A stretch of DNA of 9,476 bases, taken from positions 1 through 9,476 of the forward strand of contig JAHFGU010000046.1 of the NCBI GenBank assembly GCA_023247285.1, written 5' to 3'. Within the stretch, counting starts at the first letter, position 1; each line of letters opens with the position of its first letter. This DNA comes from Candidatus Omnitrophota bacterium (GTDB lineage: Bacteria; Omnitrophota; Koll11; Aquiviventales; Aquiviventaceae). A program made the translations under genes and the position numbers. Positions 9,201 through 9,476 of the stretch are shown here, piece after piece. Under the pieces are notes generated by a model. That model ran no database searches and was not told the DNA's origin. It saw nothing but the letters and a program-made list of their open reading frames with translations.

Positions 9201-9476
9201 TGGCTATATCATCGGCCTGCCGGTGGCGGATCTGATCCGCATGGCCACCGGTGCTGCGCCGGCGGGTCATGACATGTCGATGGTGGTCACATTTCTGATG
9301 TCGAAGAGCTATCCCGAAATCGCCAGTTGGGGGCACGTGGGTATGACGGCGGCCGCCTTCGCGATGCTAGCGGCCTCCGGCTCATGGTTGGGCCGCCGCC
9401 TGGCTTACGTGGCCGTCGATTCATTGCGGAGGATCAAGGCGAAGTATCAGCGCTGGCGCCGCCGCCGCGCCCGCGA
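1..9476 (+). CDS. Giant multidomain membrane protein, interior fragment (both ends outside the window)
   Basis: Frame 1 is open over the full window: 3158 codons with no TAA, TAG or TGA, no start that can be called first, and a final incomplete codon (GA). With G+C near 65%, a random frame this long should hold roughly 80 stops, so the openness is not chance. Codons are strongly G/C-ending, and the translation shows ordered blocks: seven hydrophobic clusters, HEAT-like and TPR-like helical repeats, a coiled coil, a beta-rich block and an HE-containing putative metal site. Cysteine is almost absent (six: C183, C686, C1662, C2361, C2444, C2988), and lysine is scarce (about 2%) while arginine is abundant. 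The complete protein must exceed 3158 residues. I recognise no named family over the whole length. Giant proteins of this style are known from Omnitrophota; that link is inference. A role in the cell envelope, attachment or membrane organisation is plausible but unproven. Confidence 0.93.
268..396 (+). other. Protein region: membrane pair A (two predicted TM helices)
   Basis: Residues 90-110 (VAWIVVAALSLAAAIAQGLG) and 114-132 (LVPAYPIAIWVGLAVIAFA) are two hydrophobic stretches separated by only three residues including one Arg, as in a helical hairpin. They are followed at once by a strongly basic run, RARRLRR (133-139), and preceded by the charged DEKR. By the positive-inside rule both ends of the hairpin would face the cytoplasm. 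The second stretch contains two prolines, so its exact limits are uncertain. Confidence 0.7.
397..801 (+). other. Protein region: helical soluble segment between membrane clusters A and B
   Basis: Residues 133-267 are a soluble stretch rich in Trp, Gln, Asp and aromatic residues (for example QEFWQRGEWFEQL, residues 167-179), predicted mainly helical from composition. It contains C183, one of only six cysteines in the fragment. No family is recognised. It may be a degenerate helical repeat, like the longer soluble blocks downstream, because it occupies the same position between two membrane clusters. Confidence 0.4.
802..1077 (+). other. Protein region: membrane cluster B (about three predicted TM helices)
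   Basis: Hydrophobic stretches lie at residues 268-284 (WLATLGIWLGLMAVPVV), about 305-325 (EAVLLGVLTAGIVLGVGTFSL) and about 335-358 (YLVATAMGVLLGITGLLAVA and on). A basic loop (SGRRGGSR, residues 294-301) separates the first from the second, and WQRR follows the third. Three helices would put the flanking soluble blocks on opposite sides of the membrane. If the first, shorter stretch is only membrane-associated, the cluster becomes a hairpin like A. The sequence alone does not settle this. Confidence 0.65.
1135..2001 (+). other. Protein region: HEAT-like helical repeat block
   Basis: Residues 379-667 contain at least four units with the HEAT signature: an Asp/Pro turn, then a conserved Arg, then Ala/Leu-rich helix positions. 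The units are GPEDQVRIEAARVAA (416-430), DPDWRVHEPAQAGLIWL (532-548), DPDQRLRLRGVEGLGRL (618-634) and DPEVQRAALDIL (652-663). A fifth unit, GDPLLRGRALEALTRMG (490-506), has a close spacing. HEAT arrays are protein-interaction solenoids with no enzymatic activity of their own. Here the array sits between membrane clusters B and C, so a scaffolding or partner-binding role near the membrane is the simplest inference. The units are divergent from each other, which argues against recent duplication. PBS-lyase-type HEAT or ARM-like repeats are the closest alternative names. Confidence 0.65.
1332..1351. repeat. Perfect 9-base inverted repeat with a 2-base spacer
   Basis: CCTCTTGAG at 1332-1340 and CTCAAGAGG at 1343-1351 are exact reverse complements around TC, making a 20-base near-palindrome within the HEAT-like coding region. 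A 2-base loop is too tight for a simple hairpin without opening inner pairs. A few such palindromes are expected by chance in 9.5 kb, so no function is claimed. Confidence 0.45.
2038..2193 (+). other. Protein region: membrane cluster C
   Basis: Residues 680-731 are nearly continuous hydrophobic sequence, entered from the basic RGLRA and left through GARDG. The stretch could hold two helices (about 680-698 and 706-730) or three short ones. It includes C686 and several Gly/Ala-rich helix-packing positions. A charged linker with Pro/Ala (residues 739-757) then leads to the coiled coil. Confidence 0.65.
2272..2649 (+). other. Protein region: coiled-coil or long-helix segment
   Basis: Residues 758-883 lack proline except in two short turns (PF near 767-788 and PINPAF at 821-826) and show heptad-like placement of Ala, Leu and Met, for example ALANLQEAMEQLASAQETME (829-848) and DDVAKALRNLNQRL (870-883). 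This pattern fits a coiled coil or a stalk of antiparallel helices. Charged residues Glu, Arg, Gln and Asp dominate the outer positions. It follows membrane cluster C directly and could act as a spacer or oligomerisation element. A helical bundle is equally possible. Confidence 0.55.
2650..3420 (+). other. Protein region: mixed soluble segment, unrecognised
   Basis: Residues 884-1140 alternate short beta-like stretches (ILELAVDGGAVLF, 893-905; MSVVIGADGVHRI, 929-941; GAIVVFSARV, 1073-1082) with helices (VDEAQRRLAEARRD, 952-965; AEVVATILARQPGVPVKILE, 1001-1020). A histidine-containing stretch (QVHASSHR, 1093-1100) precedes a helical run into membrane pair D. An Ala/Pro-rich linker lies at 948-1000 among these elements. 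No catalytic signature is identifiable. The segment is a plausible alpha/beta domain of unknown family. Confidence 0.4.
3421..3540 (+). other. Protein region: membrane pair D
   Basis: Residues 1141-1159 (ALPLGLTLVGMAATALITI) and about 1163-1180 (AWPLAVAAVTSLFVGMVA) are two hydrophobic stretches separated by a Pro-containing turn, as in a tight hairpin. They are followed by the polar HFSGQHDQNVRW and the basic SRSRGG (1195-1200). This hairpin marks the start of the segment whose base composition drops below that of the rest of the gene. Confidence 0.7.
3586..4023 (+). other. Protein region: beta-rich segment in a lower-GC stretch
   Basis: Residues 1196-1341 differ from the helical remainder. 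They contain repeated alternating polar/hydrophobic strands such as GVYVALKG (1200-1207), WTVTTVKANIFLSRF (1223-1237), SISLHYE (1240-1246), HWTVTPM (1260s-1280s region), TRTVTVVLSD (1301-1310) and LRLRIRSA (1333-1340). Two WTVT motifs (1223-1226 and 1281-1284) may mark two related beta units. The composition fits a beta-sandwich or other all-beta domain, but no known family is recognisable. It sits immediately after membrane pair D. Confidence 0.5.
4024..4641 (+). other. Protein region: Gln/Pro linker followed by a helical segment, unrecognised
   Basis: Residues 1342-1390 form a Gln, Ala, Pro and Thr-rich linker with repeated Q (AQEQQAQRQ, 1344-1352; APPQQLETEPSQ, 1366-1377). Residues 1391-1547 are largely helical and rich in Trp, His and Arg, including QIARSRHHLRNLGDLFVRRS (1386-1485 area, near 1466-1485) and a Phe/Leu stretch, PFLAFVDYLEGLAA (1504-1517). 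The 1504-1517 stretch is too short and too acidic to call a membrane helix. No family is recognised. Confidence 0.35.
4243..4274. repeat. Perfect 11-base inverted repeat with a 10-base spacer
   Basis: GCCGGATCATG at 4243-4253 is the exact reverse complement of CATGATCCGGC at 4264-4274, leaving a 10-base loop. It lies inside the coding frame (residues around 1415-1425) and within the lower-GC stretch. No T-run follows, so it is not an intrinsic terminator. It could fold as an mRNA hairpin, be a remnant of a palindromic element, or be coincidental. Confidence 0.6.
4642..4830 (+). other. Protein region: helix-hairpin-helix-like domain (DUF4332 or RNA polymerase alpha-CTD style)
   Basis: Residues 1548-1610 follow a pattern typical of helix-hairpin-helix-containing domains: a Leu-led first helix (LDELFFTERQRADL, 1550-1563), the core KQAGLTTVAQV (1564-1574), a spacer with RPKD (1580-1583), then ARAHRISNHTKVFLTRLG (1589-1606). 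AG(I/L).TV followed some 20-25 residues later by a helix containing Ile-Ser is the pattern seen in the alpha-CTD of RNA polymerase and in DUF4332-like domains. In those families it supports nucleic-acid or protein binding. Here the domain is embedded in a membrane protein, so DNA binding should not be assumed. The match is by eye and could be coincidental. Confidence 0.4.
4831..5454 (+). other. Protein region: unrecognised soluble segment with an acidic/aromatic core
   Basis: Residues 1611-1818 contain a distinctive aromatic, acidic and His-rich stretch (ECFGPDDNFWPFHRVHVRDA, 1661-1680) with C1662, then a charged helix (DRDRLNRELERVRQAVADMM, 1709-1728) that may be a short coiled coil. After it, a Pro/Gly-rich part contains NPLYTPII (1733-1760 area) and TPEQLQGLDTTW (1791-1802). 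Two Asp and two His lie within 20 residues, which could form a metal site, but no family motif is recognised. The first part falls in the lower-GC stretch; the latter part returns to the gene's usual composition. Confidence 0.35.
5455..5760 (+). other. Protein region: putative metal-binding segment with an HEIDE motif (zincin-like, uncertain)
   Basis: Residues 1819-1920 read as a strand (ARLIFIPELD, 1819-1828), a helix, a second strand ending in QIYLDQRHLDE (1857-1867), then a helix carrying H1874, H1877, E1878 and E1881 in the order IHLRHEIDE. Preceding the helix with IYLD and following it with a short Leu/Gly turn (LAGLTAEQ) resembles HE-bearing, metallopeptidase-like segments in large multidomain proteins. 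A further histidine at H1918 (AHDR) could be the third ligand. The canonical HExxH is not present: E replaces the second H. This therefore may be a variant or inactive site, or a chance match. I infer possible zinc binding or peptidase ancestry; activity is not supported. Confidence 0.35.
5761..6174 (+). other. Protein region: unrecognised soluble segment before membrane pair E
   Basis: Residues 1921-2058 are mostly helical with a charged, Trp- and Arg-rich centre (KRFLRMWEAQRADLHKRW, 1951-1968) and a short Ser-rich patch (ISSSSFNYLPN, 1935-1945). Polar ends (GQYRIQIGETLYDQ, 2000-2013; NNPGALMKPAAEDGD, 2033-2047) lead into the next hydrophobic pair. It follows the HEIDE segment without a clear linker and may be part of the same domain. 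Confidence 0.35.
6175..6291 (+). other. Protein region: membrane pair E
   Basis: Residues 2059-2070 (VALPALLLLAAG) and 2081-2097 (WLMFGLTGLLPLIVIGL) are hydrophobic stretches separated by EPGSWPTPAS. The first is short for a full transmembrane helix, so it could be a re-entrant or interfacial helix. The segment is followed by basic residues (ERLPQR, then QRRTHARRQQ), consistent with a cytoplasmic-facing exit. Confidence 0.6.
6292..6735 (+). other. Protein region: helical segment between membrane pairs E and F
   Basis: Residues 2098-2245 start with a strongly basic, Gln-rich helix (QRRTHARRQQLLAQHRAQL, 2111-2129) and continue as helical sequence with Leu/Ala spacing (LPALEEALTPGLLEASLG, 2160-2177; LLQRAREALVAVVSD, 2200-2214). 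The spacing recalls HEAT or TPR-type helical pairs but is too irregular to count repeats. A perfect 8-base inverted repeat (6435-6455) lies inside the coding sequence here. Confidence 0.4.
6736..6840 (+). other. Protein region: membrane pair F
   Basis: Residues 2246-2262 (AAIMAALLALPALGWAA) and about 2263-2280 (AGIGLLALAGGVVVATIV) form an almost continuous Ala/Leu/Gly/Val hydrophobic run of 35 residues with a Pro and Gly-Trp at the break. That pattern suggests two closely packed helices. QDHDTN follows. Confidence 0.7.
6841..7320 (+). other. Protein region: first part of a TPR-like helical block
   Basis: Residues 2281-2440 contain a TPR-like helical pair (RLVALVQAGQSAEARQLLQG, 2292-2311, followed by a second helix) and then charged helical sequence (KADRRLALLAFVRVAVAACA, 2343-2362, with C2361). 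A basic helix follows (HNADIKKRVHAVVGRRIADR, 2374-2393). A coiled-coil reading of 2375-2425 is possible. Function would be protein interaction if the TPR assignment holds. Proline is scarce through this region, favouring continuous helices. Confidence 0.45.
7321..8790 (+). other. Protein region: TPR-like helical solenoid
   Basis: Residues 2441-2930 show several antiparallel-helix units with the TPR pattern of small residues (Ala, Gly) at helix-packing positions. They include LFVAAEADLHEARQWLARAA (2483-2502), LELAKIAQVRGDPARAGRAI (2533-2552), ILGELALRVGAEAQADREAW (2749-2768) and HLNRAWRHFHGRQFAQAAER (2869-2888). The G-D/A-x-A-x-A turns between paired helices (for example RGDPARA, 2542-2548) are characteristic. 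TPR arrays act as protein-binding scaffolds. The block is about 490 residues and lies between membrane pair F and the large membrane cluster G. Individual repeats are divergent, so a count cannot be given from inspection. SEL1-like or generic alpha-solenoid repeats are the alternatives. Confidence 0.55.
8911..9390 (+). other. Protein region: membrane cluster G (about four predicted TM helices)
   Basis: Hydrophobic stretches lie at residues 2971-2988 (WLLGMLLGAAVIGIMVWC), about 3029-3044 (QGGVIALVEFTAVAVL), about 3053-3075 (TLVTGLYGGAATALFGYIIG and on) and about 3112-3130 (HVGMTAAAFAMLAASGSWL). Polar, His-rich loops separate them (SRHSSWMHQQLANWQGRQG, 2999-3017; GAAPAGHDMSM, 3084-3094). Basic residues lie on one side (RSLRSGRR between the second and third). 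This is the largest membrane cluster in the window and the only one with extended loops containing Trp and His. It may be a true polytopic domain rather than an anchor. Confidence 0.7.
9391..9474 (+). other. Protein region: Arg-rich segment after membrane cluster G
   Basis: Residues 3131-3158 are strongly basic (GRRLAYVAVDSLRRIKAKYQ, then RWRRRRAR at the window edge). Such a run after a membrane helix marks a cytoplasmic side by the positive-inside rule. The frame is still open at the edge, so this could be near the protein's C-terminus or the start of another soluble block. Confidence 0.55.

Overview
The whole window is the interior of one giant gene. Plus-strand frame 1 (codons starting at bases 1, 4, 7 and so on) has no stop codon from the first base to the last: 3158 complete codons plus 2 bases. 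Neither the start codon nor the stop codon lies inside the window. Third codon positions are mostly G or C, and the translation has coherent domain-like blocks. I found no intergenic space, RNA gene, insertion sequence, CRISPR array, promoter or terminator. The long open frames on the minus strand are explained as shadows of this gene.

The organism is a high-GC bacterium; hand-counted lines are mostly 65-78% G+C, with a lower middle part. A very large polytopic protein with HEAT-like, TPR-like, coiled-coil and HE-motif segments, very few cysteines and many arginines is most reminiscent of the giant proteins reported from Omnitrophota (PVC superphylum). Planctomycetota, Chloroflexota or Myxococcota cannot be excluded. 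The taxon is inference, not something the sequence proves.

Layout by residue of the visible fragment: 1-65 helical; 66-89 Ala/Pro linker; 90-132 membrane pair A; 133-267 helical; 268-359 membrane cluster B; 379-667 HEAT-like repeats; 680-731 membrane cluster C; 758-883 coiled coil; 884-1140 mixed soluble region; 1141-1180 membrane pair D; 1196-1341 beta-rich; 1342-1547 linker and helical; 1548-1610 helix-hairpin-helix-like; 1611-1818 unrecognised; 1819-1920 segment with an HEIDE putative metal motif; 1921-2058 unrecognised; 2059-2097 membrane pair E; 2098-2245 helical; 2246-2280 membrane pair F; 2281-2930 TPR-like helical solenoid; 2971-3130 a larger membrane cluster G; 3131-3158 Arg-rich tail.

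The design therefore alternates long soluble helical-repeat blocks with short membrane-spanning clusters, at least seven times. Basic residues follow several of the clusters. That would fit a protein stitched along the inner membrane with its soluble blocks on the cytoplasmic side, but this topology is tentative. A stretch of about 1.6 kb (roughly 3580-5200) has clearly lower GC and more Lys, Phe and Tyr codons than its flanks. It carries the beta-rich and helix-hairpin-helix-like segments and may be an inserted or differently evolving cassette inside the gene. No specific biochemical function can be assigned.
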